From the NCBI RefSeq assembly GCF_020509005.1, contig NC_063024.1, positions 1,488,001-1,552,000 on the forward strand: a DNA stretch of 64,000 nucleotides. Reading direction: 5' to 3'. Origin of the DNA: Fulvia fulva. Lineage: Eukaryota > Ascomycota > Dothideomycetes > Mycosphaerellales > Mycosphaerellaceae. Below the pieces are notes generated by a model, which saw only the letters and a list, made by a program, of their open reading frames with translations, had not been told where the DNA came from and ran no database searches. Shown piece by piece: positions 57,201 to 64,000 of this stretch. A program made the position numbers and the translations under genes. Within the stretch, counting starts at the first letter, position 1. Each line of letters begins with the position of its first letter.

Positions 57201-58911
57201 CTTCGTTGTCGGACTCCCAGACAGCACTCTTGACGGCATGGTCTACAACAACATTATGACCGTCACTGACAGGCTTACTAAGGAAGTCGAGCTGATCCCT
57301 ATTGGCGCAATGACAGCACAGAATACGGCAAGGCTTTTCCTCAAACATGTGTTCTGTCGGCGCGGGTTTCCTGACACCATTACATCAGACCGTGGCAAGC
57401 AGTGGGTTGCTACCTTCTGGAAGAAACTCTGCAAGATGCTCCGCACAAATCGCAAGCTGAGTTCTTCGTATCACCCAGAAACTGATGGACAGTCAGAACG
57501 CACTAACCAGGCGATGGAACAGTATCTCCGCATGTTCACCAACGAGGCACAGGATGACTGGGCAGAATGGCTGTGCCTTGCTCAGTTCGCGATCAACAAT
57601 CACCTGTCTGAGACTACTGGTGTGTCGCCGTTCTACGCCACCTTAGGATACAACCCTGAGTTCATAGAGCGAGTTGACCTGAACGCTGGAAAGGAGGGAG
57701 GACTGACCACTCTCCAGCGACTGGACGCGCGATCAGCAGAAACCTTTGTGCGTCGAATTTGCGAGCTTCACAAACACCTTCAAGAGAATATGCGAATGTC
57801 ACAAGCTCTCCAAGCAGAGGCAGCAAACCGCCACCGAAGCATTCCTCCAGACTACAAGGTGGGTGATTGGGTGTATCTTAGCACCAAGAACATCCGCACG
57901 ACTCGACCATCTAAGAAGCTGGACAGGAGATATGCCGGCCCTTACCAGATCACGGAAGTTATGCCGGCCAGACTCTCTTATCGACTGAAACTATCAGACG
58001 CTCTAGTAGGACTTGATAACTGCTTCCACACCTCACTACTACAACGAGCCGACCACCCCGATTTCCCACCACTTGAAGGGCAGCATCTGGCGCCGCCACC
58101 ACCGATAACTATCGAACCTGACACCACCGAGGCTGATGCAGCAGCCGATGTAGTGGCAGCACCTACGCACATGTACGAGGTGGAAAAGATCCTTGACATG
58201 TACACCCGTAAGCGGGCAGGCAAGGTGAAGAAGGGGCACAAGCGCAAAGTAGATACATGGTACAAGGTGAAATGGGCTGGATATCAGAACGAAGAGGATG
58301 GTGAGACCTGGCAACCTGCAGAGGACATGCTTGAACACGCAGCCGCCGCTGTTGCAGACTTTCACCATAACCGGCCGGAGTTGTCTACGCCTGTAGGCTT
58401 CGCAGCTCCATCTGACTGGTCCCTACCAGCCACTGAGATACTCGGGCTCAACTCGATCAGGGTCATTCCGAAAGACACCGTCACGAATGAGTCGCCTCGA
58501 GCCTTGCCTCTAATAGAATCTGCTCCGCACATATTCGATACTCGAGTGGAGCCTACAGAGCCTGCAATGATACCCAACTTTGGTCATAAGGATCATACGC
58601 GAGTGCGAGCCGAAGACAGACTTAGATCTGGGGCAAGCCAGCTAACTAGGCAACATGTTTCTCGAAGGAAGCCGGTCGAGGATAGTCTTGATAGAGCGAA
58701 TGCGATGTTATCGGATGACGACAGGGCACTAGAGGATGATTCGGCGTTCGCGCGATTATGGAGCTCGACAGGCAAGTGGCCTCACAAGGTGAATAACGCT
58801 CAGAGGACTGAGGCGTGTTTTGGGAGGGGGGGTACTGTCACGGGCAGCCCGCGACCCCTCACTGTAGCTGCGTCGGCCCGGCTGAACCGCGGACCTTCTG
58901 CATCGGGTTAG
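54220..58911 (+). CDS. pol: Gypsy-A1 Pol polyprotein (protease, RT, RNase H, integrase, chromodomain)
   Basis: The frame is open from 54115 to a stop at 58911, 1598 codons; Pol proper should begin at the frameshift, about codon 36. Codon numbers below count from 54115. Aspartic protease: VDSAS with Asp111, then FGLPWL. RT: GGLRVCIDYRGLNAIT near 423, YLDD 528-531. RNase H: ETDSSD (Asp684), YEIYDKELLAI. Integrase: HHCC zinc finger near 958-1000, catalytic Asp1029, Asp1092, Glu1128 (D-X62-D-X35-E). GPY/F: RRYAGPYQI near 1271. Chromodomain: 1353-1422 (MYEVEKILD, YKVKWAGY, TWQPAE), with its aromatic residues. All catalytic residues are present. The frame runs through the polypurine tract and 76 bp into the 3' LTR. 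Because gag is shifted upstream, this copy probably makes no Pol in cis. Confidence 0.95.
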   Translation, partial: GKWHDRCLSVVDSGHPNFLGQKEHEIERHGTQETVTDYSEELKISACALDKQQPAVYPHIVLPVMIQQRKARGLVDSASTSLFLDWKFTRKYTIPLIPLTQSRRLTLGDGTATARQITHAAPVDVVIGDHHEQMLCYVTDLEYDIVFGLPWLTAHNPNIFWETGEVAFRSDYCFGHCLQNKTPTTVQSLNHREKKKQALVRYGPEPFTGDVASFTAGGAELNASSYDLEDIDDEEVDCQGVSQRAWGMYAHRPGAECFYIMPTRRESDGGELKLSAMAADDLDQFLNKQFNHNPKEKLPPMYHDIADAFSAKDHEGLPPHRLGVDHEIHIKPDGPQEPPYRKPYGLAEKENEAVKKWLDEQTSEGKVRKAGQKTNQSPAPVLVVRKPGGGLRVCIDYRGLNAITIKNRYPIPLIQETLNRMHGKKYFTKLDIVAAFNKLRIAKGHEWLTAFATRYGIYECLVLPFGLCNGPASFQSYINKVLQEHLDDFVSAYLDDVLIFSDTLEEHIEHVRKVLTKLRDAGLTVDIDKSEFHQQKVKYLGLIITPDGIEMDPEKLECIQTWEAPENLKDVQAFLGFANFYRRFIEAFSRIAAPLTNLTKSDGPSNHKNRRIQWSLDCQRAFDNLKAAFSKAGMLAHYVPGRETVIETDSSDFVNAGVLSQYDENGVLHPVAFYSKKLSPQECNYEIYDKELLAIIKAFEEWRPELACEADDEDSQPVKIYTDHKNLEYFMTTKQLNRRQARWAEFLSQFNFKIIYRPGLQGTKPDSLTRRSQDLPQGVDDPRNQHQHQTLLPPKRFLKIASLQATVEDAPEEEEPVPLNPEAEEFMPTERDAPTEQPATRESQREAELEYRMSTAYVTDNELKTAIKDLQKDRTPTLLQRAKIHPAHCKVDGDLLYVRNQYDGWSLWVPNDQALQTRIIKINHDAPAAGHPGRARTYELVAREFYWPGLARSVRRYTANCRTCRTTKSLHSQPLGLLQPLPVPDRPWKHIAVDFVVGLPDSTLDGMVYNNIMTVTDRLTKEVELIPIGAMTAQNTARLFLKHVFCRRGFPDTITSDRGKQWVATFWKKLCKMLRTNRKLSSSYHPETDGQSERTNQAMEQYLRMFTNEAQDDWAEWLCLAQFAINNHLSETTGVSPFYATLGYNPEFIERVDLNAGKEGGLTTLQRLDARSAETFVRRICELHKHLQENMRMSQALQAEAANRHRSIPPDYKVGDWVYLSTKNIRTTRPSKKLDRRYAGPYQITEVMPARLSYRLKLSDALVGLDNCFHTSLLQRADHPDFPPLEGQHLAPPPPITIEPDTTEADAAADVVAAPTHMYEVEKILDMYTRKRAGKVKKGHKRKVDTWYKVKWAGYQNEEDGETWQPAEDMLEHAAAAVADFHHNRPELSTPVGFAAPSDWSLPATEILGLNSIRVIPKDTVTNESPRALPLIESAPHIFDTRVEPTEPAMIPNFGHKDHTRVRAEDRLRSGASQLTRQHVSRRKPVEDSLDRANAMLSDDDRALEDDSAFARLWSSTGKWPHKVNNAQRTEACFGRGGTVTGSPRPLTVAASARLNRGPSASG
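54232..54262 (+). promoter_or_regulatory. Stem-loop stimulating the gag-pol frameshift
   Basis: GACCGCTG (54232-54239) pairs perfectly with CAGCGGTC (54255-54262), with a 15-nt loop that contains the gag stop. The stem starts 5 nt after the heptamer, the spacing typical of -1 frameshift signals. In Gypsy-A2 the stem remains paired despite RIP. I found no convincing pseudoknot. Confidence 0.8.
58822..58832 (+). other. Polypurine tract of Gypsy-A1
   Basis: GGGAGGGGGGG, then TAC and the 3' LTR at 58836. It would prime plus-strand DNA synthesis. It lies within the open pol frame. Confidence 0.85.
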
Positions 58912-59019
58912 CGCGGCTTGGCTTTACTTTATAACTTCGCCGCGCCTCGCGCTCCTCTTTCGTAGCTTCGTAGAACAACAACTATCTCATTCGGACCCTA
59001 TGGTACGCGCGCCCTTATA
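58836..59019 (+). repeat. 3' LTR of Gypsy-A1
   Basis: A 184-bp LTR identical to 51812-51995 except that it ends TTATA instead of TTACA. The single change is C->T in a CpA context, one base from the host junction. The pol stop codon lies inside it at 58909-58911. Confidence 0.97.
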
Positions 59020-61440
59020 ATGTTTATATTTATACTTTTTCTCGTTTTCTCGTAACTCTAACTCGTACGGTCTACTACGTACTACGCCTACGGAGTAGAC
59101 TAGGCGTTTCCCGCGCCGCCGGTGTTATTAGCGTTACTACTATTACTACCGTTACGGCGGTTATTACTTAGGTTATAGCCTAGCGTAAATAGGCGGCGGG
59201 CGACATCTCGAAGGGGGTACTAATCGGTATCGACACGGCGGTAACCTTCTTATTCGCATTTTAAGTACCGATTCTAATCGATATATTCCTAGGCGCGAGT
59301 AGTATCTAAAGGTTAGATATACTAAAATGCCTAAGGTCGATCAGCCTACTTAGTCTTAGCGTTCGGGTTAGTATTGTTACCGCTACTACTCGAAGCCGTA
59401 TCCTTCTTATCGTCGTTACCCTTAGTAGTCTTCTTGTTACCTTAGGTCTTAATCCTATTACTAGTCTTACCGTACTTAAGGTCGAACGCCTTAAACTTGT
59501 CCTCGTAGTTATATAGCGTAGACACGACTTACTTAAGGGTTATATTGACTATGTCCTCGTTTATAATATAGTTATCGTAGCGCGAGTTTAACTTACGGAG
59601 TAGGAAGTCCTTCTCGAGTTTCTTTTCCTTCGCGCCGTTATTAAGGTTAACGATATCGGCGTTCTTACGGAAGGATAGGTAAAAGTTACTGAACTTCTCC
59701 TTGTCACCCTACTATAGACTAATAAGCTTAGTTATAGTATTAGTATAGGTATTACGGGTACCGTAGCGCCGGGCTAGATCTTCTATTATCTTATCTATAG
59801 AAGCGTACTAAGTAGTCGTACCTTCCGTAGACTTAGTAAGACTAAGGATCTTTAAGTCGATATAGGTCTATATACCGTTCTTTAACTAGCTCTAGACGTT
59901 CTAAAGGGAGTCCTTTATAGTACGGTACTTCGAGGCTTAGAGCTTAGCTTCGGTAGTACGCTACTACTCTTAGAACTTAATATCGTCGCTCTTTAGGTCG
60001 AACTTAGTAGGGGCCTTTAGCTCGTTAGAGGACTTGATACTAGTAGTTATGTCGGCGTCGTAAGTCGTATTTTCGGAGATAGGGTTGCTATCTAAGTCGG
60101 TACTCGGGCGATTCTTCCTACCCTTACGACTATTCTTACGGCCCTTATTACCGTCGTCCTCGTCGTCTAATAAGTCCGATAAATCCGGGTCCGACTTCTT
60201 CTTATTAGGTTTGCCTCTATTTTGTCGACGCTCTAGTAACTCTTTAGACTCGGTTCGCTAAGGTAGTAGGTCTTACTTTTCCTTAGACCGGCTACGGTCT
60301 ATCTCTTACTTCTTAAGCTTAGTAATACGCTTCTCGGCTACTACGAGCTTAGTCTCGGTCTCTACTAGCTTGCTCTCCGCTACCTTATACTACGTACGAT
60401 ATACCTTCTTTATATCTTTGGCCCTCGTAAGCTCGTCTAGGTCGATAACGATAGTATTATCGCGCTTAGCGAGCTCCTCCTTTAGTCGCGTAACCTCCTC
60501 TTCTAGGGACTGTCTAGTCGCCTATTCCGTATCGATTATATCCTCGAGTCGGTCTATCTAGTCCTTAGCATCTTACGCCTTACGGAGATTAATACGGTTA
60601 GCTATATCGAGCGTAGTATTAAGTTTATATGTATGTTAGTAATCGGACTCGATGTTATAAAGGATCTTATAGATCTACTAGGGATGATTATTGACCGTCT
60701 TCTTGAACTTGTCTATTTTCAACCCGTTTAACGAGTCGAAGGCTTCCTAGAAGTTGTCGATAGTAACCCTCCTCTTCCTCGGTACCTTAGTACCCTTATC
60801 TTCTGTCTTATCCTCGATAAACTCCGCCCTATATAGGTTAGCTAAGTTTAGCTCTATCTCGACCTCCTCTTCCTTAATCGCCTTAAGTTGGTCGAACACC
60901 TTCTTATACTACTTATAGTACTAGTTATTCTCGTCGAGGAGCCTGTTTACTATATCCTCTTTACGTCCTTAAGTCTATATCGCCGGGTTCGCGCTATCGT
61001 TATCGGGTAGATCGGATAGTAGGGTAAAGAAGGATGATCTATTAAGGGACGCGCGATGAACGCGTCTATTAGTGTTCTCTACACTTACGCCTAGTACGCC
61101 GGTGCCGGTCTATCTCGCTATTATTACTATATTAGCTATAATCTACTTTAAGGTACGACTTAGCGAGTACGATACCTAACTTAGTACTTCCTCGTATACT
61201 ATCGCGATTTCTCTATAATCTCCCGAATGTAGCTTCTCGTATCTCTCTATACGTTAGTAATAATCTATTCGAAGTGTTATAAGTAGGTATAAGTACGTAG
61301 TCGGGTAAGGTACAAGTCGAATAGATGCTCTATCTTAGGGAGGCGCGGAGGGCGCGAGAGTTATATACGGGCGCTAAGCCGCTAGTCGGATTAGTTAGCG
61401 GGCGCGAGGTCTAGGCACGTACCCGCGGGTTTAAGTAAAT
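59020..61440 (-). pseudogene. Gypsy-C gag relic, leader and probable 5' LTR region
   Basis: It starts with the right TSD of Gypsy-A1. The minus strand from about 60990 to 59100 is coding-like and charged, in the position of gag, with Lys/Glu-rich likely coiled-coil sequence around 60200-60600. A leader segment near 61010-61045 resembles the post-LTR leader of Gypsy-A1 in layout. The region 61045-61440 should contain the 5' LTR, but without the 3' partner I cannot set its ends. No long frame is open. Confidence 0.55.
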
Positions 61441-61467
61441 GTACGCCGGTACGGTTATATCTAAAGA

Positions 61468-62188
61468 GTATAAGGCTAAACACTATAAGGCTCTTATCGC
61501 CTAGATATTCTATCTAGACCCTATAATAAGCTAGGTAGAGGAGATTCTAAACGACGTAGAAGAACGTACATTTACTACTATTAGGTAGGCTATAGCCTAT
61601 TAGTAGGAAGTACTAATCCTAAAGTCCTATAAGGTAGCCGTATAAGACCCCGAATAGGGATATATATAGAAAGAGGCAATCGAGAACGAACTTATTGCCT
61701 TAGTAAGTAATAACACCTAGGAAGTAGTTGTACCGCTAAAGGGTACGAATCTAATTACTTCTAGGTAGGTCTTTGATATAAAAAAAATGATTAGTAGAGC
61801 TATTAAGAAGTTTAAGGCAAGACTAGTTATAAGAGGGTTTTTATAGAAATATAGGGTTGACTTCGAAGAGACCTTTATACCTACTGTTAGATATAATACT
61901 CTCCGAGTATTTATAGTAGTAGTGTATAAGAGAGATCTCGAGATATACCTAGTAGATATAAATAATGCTTTTATCTAAAGTAGCCTTCTTAAAGACATCT
62001 ATATAATCCTACCCCTAGGAGTTAAAACACCTCTAAATATAGTGTTTCAGGTCCTACGAAGCCTTTATAGGCTTAAGTAAGCAGCTAGAGACTAGAATAA
62101 GCTCTATGTTACGAAGCTAGAGAAGATTAGATTTACCTAGTCCTAGGTAGATCTATACCTACTTATCTATACGGATAGAGACCTTATA
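61468..62188 (+). pseudogene. Copia fragment (linker and RT), close to the Copia-A family
   Basis: A plus-strand piece with the same order of residues as the Copia-A RT region: VFDIKKMISRAIKKFKARL near 61770, then VRYNTLRVF, DINNAF near 61950, SLYRLK, and LYLLIYTDRDL at the end. The catalytic YxDD motif is missing: the sequence stops where the Fot1/pogo element begins at 62189 and does not resume after it. No LTR is visible at either side. The left edge against Gypsy-C is approximate (61447-61468). The frame contains stops and is moderately RIP-mutated. Confidence 0.75.
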
Positions 62189-62245
62189 ACGTACTTTACT
62201 ACCGAGCGGGCTATACTACCGAGCGGGCTACTTTTACTAAGAACT
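62189..62245 (+). repeat. Left terminal inverted repeat of the Fot1/pogo element
   Basis: A 57-bp repeat starting ACGTACTTTACTACCGAGCG. It contains the motif TACCGAGCGGGCTA twice in tandem, which could be paired transposase-binding sites. Confidence 0.9.
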
Positions 62246-62289
62246 ATACCACTTCTATAGATATAGCTATATAACTACTATTATAGCGT

Positions 62290-63260
62290 ATATTATCTTT
62301 AAACGAGGCCAAACTGACCTTAGCTATCTAGGCTACGAAACGCGACGCGATAATTACGAATCGACTTACTATAAAGGTATACAACGCGTCTCGAACTATA
62401 CTAGGGTATCGATTAAATAGACGACCTCCTCGAGGTGACTACGAGCCTAATTCGAAGAAGCTTATAGAGCTAGAAGAGAGGGTGATACTTAAATATATAC
62501 TCGAGCTAGATCTTAGAGGTTTCCCGCTATTAAAGGCTAGTATATAAGTAATAGCCGATTTATTACTATAAGAGAAGGGTCTTAAGCCTACTAGTCTTAA
62601 TTAGACAGACAGGTTTATTAGGCGGTATTGTAAGCTAAAGGTTTATATAACACGTAGATACGATCGTTAGTAAGCCCTAATAGAAGATCTAGACGTTATC
62701 GAGAAGTAGTTCTTACTTATACGTAATATAAAGGAGAATTATAGTATCCTTAACTAGGACACCTATAACTTCGACGAGACAGGGTTTATAATAGGTGTCA
62801 TTACGTCTTAGAGCGTCGTTACGGGTTTAGAAAGGCGTAGTAGAAAGAGGAAGGTCGTTTAATAGGGTAATAGAGAGGGAGTAGAGAGATAGCGTATTAG
62901 ATAGCTCTTATACGAAGCGAGATTAGTAAGCTACGTAAGTCTAACGAGGCCCTTATATAGTAGAAAGCACGAAAGCGTAAGTACATTTAGTCTAGAGGGT
63001 CTCTAACCTTCGATAAGGCGTCGTAATTAATACCTCTAGAGGATACTAGGAGGTAGGAAGTAAGTAGAGAGTCGCTAGATAGTGTTTAGCTAGTACTAAG
63101 GCTACGACGCTATAAGCGATATAGCGAGTCGGGGCATAACGTACGTACCTATTAAGTAGACTCGCTAGATAGCGAAGAATCTAAAGAAGAATTGTCCTCC
63201 TAGTAACGATTCTATAGGATGTCGTTGTGTTAAGATACCGTCGCAATTAAAGTGGAAGTA
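62290..63260 (+). pseudogene. Fot1/pogo transposase relic lacking the catalytic core
   Basis: The N-terminal helix-turn-helix part reads SRQLRALEKLIELEE-like sequence near 62430-62480. A CENP-B-type DNA-binding segment follows near 62610-62700 (RFIRRY, RRYDR, ALIEDLDVIEKQF). DTYNFDETGF at about 62760-62790 holds the first catalytic Asp, and a GNREGVE-like segment is near 62870. The next recognisable part is the C-terminal IALIRSEISKLRKSNEAL near 62908-62960. The second and third acidic residues of the DDD triad and several hundred bases between are absent. Stops from RIP are also present. Confidence 0.82.
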
Positions 63261-63264
63261 GTAC

Positions 63265-63321
63265 AGTTCTTAGCAAAAGTAGCCCGCTCGGTAGTATAGC
63301 CCGCTCGGTAGTAAAGTACGT
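63265..63321 (-). repeat. Right terminal inverted repeat of the Fot1/pogo element
   Basis: This is the reverse complement of 62189-62245 with one A/G difference, consistent with a single RIP-type change. The TA duplication follows. Confidence 0.9.
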
Positions 63322-63388
63322 TATAAGTTATGACTTAGATATAAGAGAAATTAAAAAAAGTCTAAGAATCGCAAGTTTAGATTATGCT

Positions 63389-63537
63389 AGGGTTATAGCA
63401 GTACTTTCTAACATAATAAGGGTTATAGGAGTACTTTCTTAACACAATGTAGGGACATAGCGGTATGCTTTTGCTGTAAAGCGACACGGTAGTATTTTCC
63501 GACACAATGAGGGACATGGGAGTATTTCACCGGACAG
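63389..63537 (+). repeat. Degenerate tandem repeat of about 30 bp at the border of the RIP-affected region
   Basis: Successive units read AGGGTTATAGCAGTACTTTC, AGGGTTATAGGAGTACTTTC, AGGGACATAGCGGTATGCTT, CACGGTAGTATTTTCC and AGGGACATGGGAGTATTTCA. Units at the left have TTATA or CATAATA where those at the right have ACATG or CACAATG, so the repeat passes from RIP-like to ordinary composition. Confidence 0.55.
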
Positions 63538-63943
63538 ATTTGAAATCGGAGGCTGCCGAACCACAAAGTCCAAGGCAGAGCGAGATTCTACACCATACTT
63601 TGCCTCAACCGAAGAGTGTTCTGTCCCTCGTTGCCATAGCGAAACTGAAGTGCAGCTGCCCTCGACGCTCTTCACGATAATTATCACTGACTGTACCGAA
63701 GCGTTGCGGGCGAAGTCATTGCACATGATCACTGGAGTTTACTTGCCAGCAAACGTGAACGCAATGCGGCTAACGATGTTTCTAGCTATTTTCATTCACT
63801 GCGAAGCCTGTGACCCCGCCACTGCTCGAGTCCTGGCACTTTATAAGACTGCCACACTTTGTCAACTTTACTCGCACCAAAGCTCGGACATTCTGCAGCG
63901 CACCTCACAGACTCACGGCACCACAACCAAGGGCTCCGCCAAC
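63538..63943 (+). promoter_or_regulatory. Upstream region of the F-box gene
   Basis: Some 400 bp of ordinary composition, with CpA/TpG at normal levels. TTATAAG at 63841-63847, about 100 bp before the ATG, may be a TATA element. A minus-strand frame of 90-odd codons spans 63732-63439, but nothing supports it as a gene. I see no other feature. Confidence 0.4.
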
Positions 63944-64000
63944 ATGCCTCTCAACGCTCTACCACCCGAGATCTTCGAGACCGTCGCCCAACACCTAGAC
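63944..64000 (+). CDS. Start of an F-box-like protein gene (cut by the window edge)
   Basis: The ATG at 63944 in a good fungal context (GCCAACATGCC) opens MPLNALPPEIFETVAQHLD, 19 codons to the end of the window. This is the typical first helix of an F-box: Leu-Pro-Pro-Glu-Ile near the N-terminus and a following hydrophobic helix ending His-Leu. F-box proteins link substrates to SCF ubiquitin ligases through Skp1. Codon use is ordinary and there is no RIP, so this looks like host DNA. The frame that starts at 63810 overlaps in another register and is not chosen. The family is inferred from a short segment only. Confidence 0.6.
   Translation, partial: MPLNALPPEIFETVAQHLD

Larger units (their letters stand above)
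51812..59019 (+). mobile_element. Gypsy-A1: recent Ty3/Gypsy chromovirus without RIP
   Basis: A 7208-bp element with two 184-bp LTRs differing at one base and a 5-bp TSD ATGTT (51807-51811 and 59020-59024). CpA and TpG are at normal frequency from end to end, in sharp contrast to both flanks. It carries gag, a -1 frameshift signal and a 1598-codon pol frame with chromodomain. It shares its family with Gypsy-A2. A 14-bp deletion in gag makes it defective in cis. Its position inside an old RIP-mutated element fits chromodomain-guided insertion into heterochromatin. It probably arrived after the last RIP cycle. Confidence 0.97.
9607..61440 (-). mobile_element. Gypsy-C: oldest Ty3/Gypsy element, host of the nest, broken into six pieces
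   Basis: Six minus-strand segments form one Gypsy element when the insertions are removed. Read right to left they are 61440-59020 (leader, gag), 51811-50097 (protease, RT start), 44566-42970 (RT, RNase H, integrase start), 28171-27808 (integrase core), 15536-15515 (22 bp) and 10154-9607 (integrase C-terminus, start of chromodomain). The protein frame continues across the junctions, for example from LTKER...EHYILVF at about 42975 to FKYVFSRHRLPKS at 28165. Together they make roughly 6.6 kb. Its 3' LTR is to the left of the window and its 5' LTR probably lies within 61045-61440, but I could not delimit it. It is heavily RIP-mutated. Confidence 0.75.
62189..63321 (+). mobile_element. Fot1/pogo-type DNA transposon with an internal deletion
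   Basis: An 1133-bp element with 57-bp terminal inverted repeats (62189-62245 and 63265-63321, one mismatch) and TA target duplications (62187-62188 and 63322-63323). The inside encodes parts of a pogo/Fot1 transposase, but the catalytic centre is missing. Full-length Fot1-type elements are close to 1.9 kb. It is moderately RIP-mutated. It could move only with transposase from another copy, if at all. Confidence 0.9.

Noticed and set aside
60370..60561. Plus-strand open frame of 63 codons rich in Ser
   Set aside because: It is antisense to the Gypsy-C gag coiled-coil region; Ser-rich antisense is expected opposite Glu/Lys/Arg codons.
63439..63732. Minus-strand open frame of up to 97 codons next to the F-box gene
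   Set aside because: It starts at a non-ATG codon, runs into the degenerate tandem repeat and shows no domain. It was kept only as part of the upstream region.
63810..63998. Plus-strand open frame of 62 codons
   Set aside because: It overlaps the F-box start in a different register; the ATG at 63944 has better context and a recognisable product.
1..64000. CRISPR arrays, rRNA, tRNA genes or bacterial operons
   Set aside because: No regularly spaced short repeats, no rRNA or tRNA folds recognised by eye, and the content is plainly fungal transposons.

Overview
The window is a nest of transposable elements from a filamentous ascomycete (Pezizomycotina). Three things point there: Ty3/Gypsy chromoviruses, Tad-like LINEs, Ty1/Copia elements and a Fot1/pogo transposon occur together; almost the whole window carries the mutation signature of repeat-induced point mutation (RIP; CpA->TpA on either strand), with CpA and TpG nearly absent, TpA abundant and CpG retained; and the only host gene visible is the start of an F-box-type protein at the right edge. 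I cannot name the species.

Layout. One old minus-strand Gypsy element ('Gypsy-C') underlies most of the window, from 9607 to about 61440. It has been split into pieces by later insertions, and most borders are fixed by target-site duplications (TSDs). From left to right: Gypsy-D (+; 1-9606, carrying LINE-1 at 3033-8180); LINE-2 (-; 10155-15514, carrying a solo Copia LTR at 15118-15335); Gypsy-A2 (-; 15537-27807, carrying LINE-5 at 20095-25028); Copia-B (+; 28172-42969, carrying LINE-3 at 29701-34724 and LINE-4 at 37533-41738); Copia-A (-; 44567-50096); Gypsy-A1 (+; 51812-59019). To the right of Gypsy-C lie a Copia fragment, an internally deleted Fot1/pogo element with 57-bp inverted repeats (62189-63321), a short degenerate tandem repeat where the RIP signature fades out, and about 600 bp of ordinary sequence leading into the F-box gene (ATG at 63944).

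Gypsy-A1 is the one element with no visible RIP. It has near-identical 184-bp LTRs (one difference), a TSD, a 1598-codon open pol frame (protease, RT, RNase H, D,D35E integrase, chromodomain), a polypurine tract, a probable self-priming site, and a textbook -1 frameshift signal (GGGAAAT, 5-nt spacer, 8-bp stem) between gag and pol. It is not fully intact: against its RIP-mutated relative Gypsy-A2 it lacks 14 bp in gag, which shifts the frame upstream of the frameshift signal. It should therefore make no Pol by the usual route.

Other points of interest are LINE copies whose 5' ends carry foreign sequence inside the TSD (LINE-2: a Gypsy RNase H scrap; LINE-4: about 1.08 kb of unrelated sequence), two Copia families that share a primer site matching the anticodon arm of initiator tRNA-Met, and repeated RIP loss of the second catalytic Asp of reverse transcriptases encoded GAT-GAY. 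Only the F-box gene, Gypsy-A1 pol and the first 77 codons of LINE-5 ORF1 look like open protein-coding sequence; every other coding region is a RIP-degraded relic.
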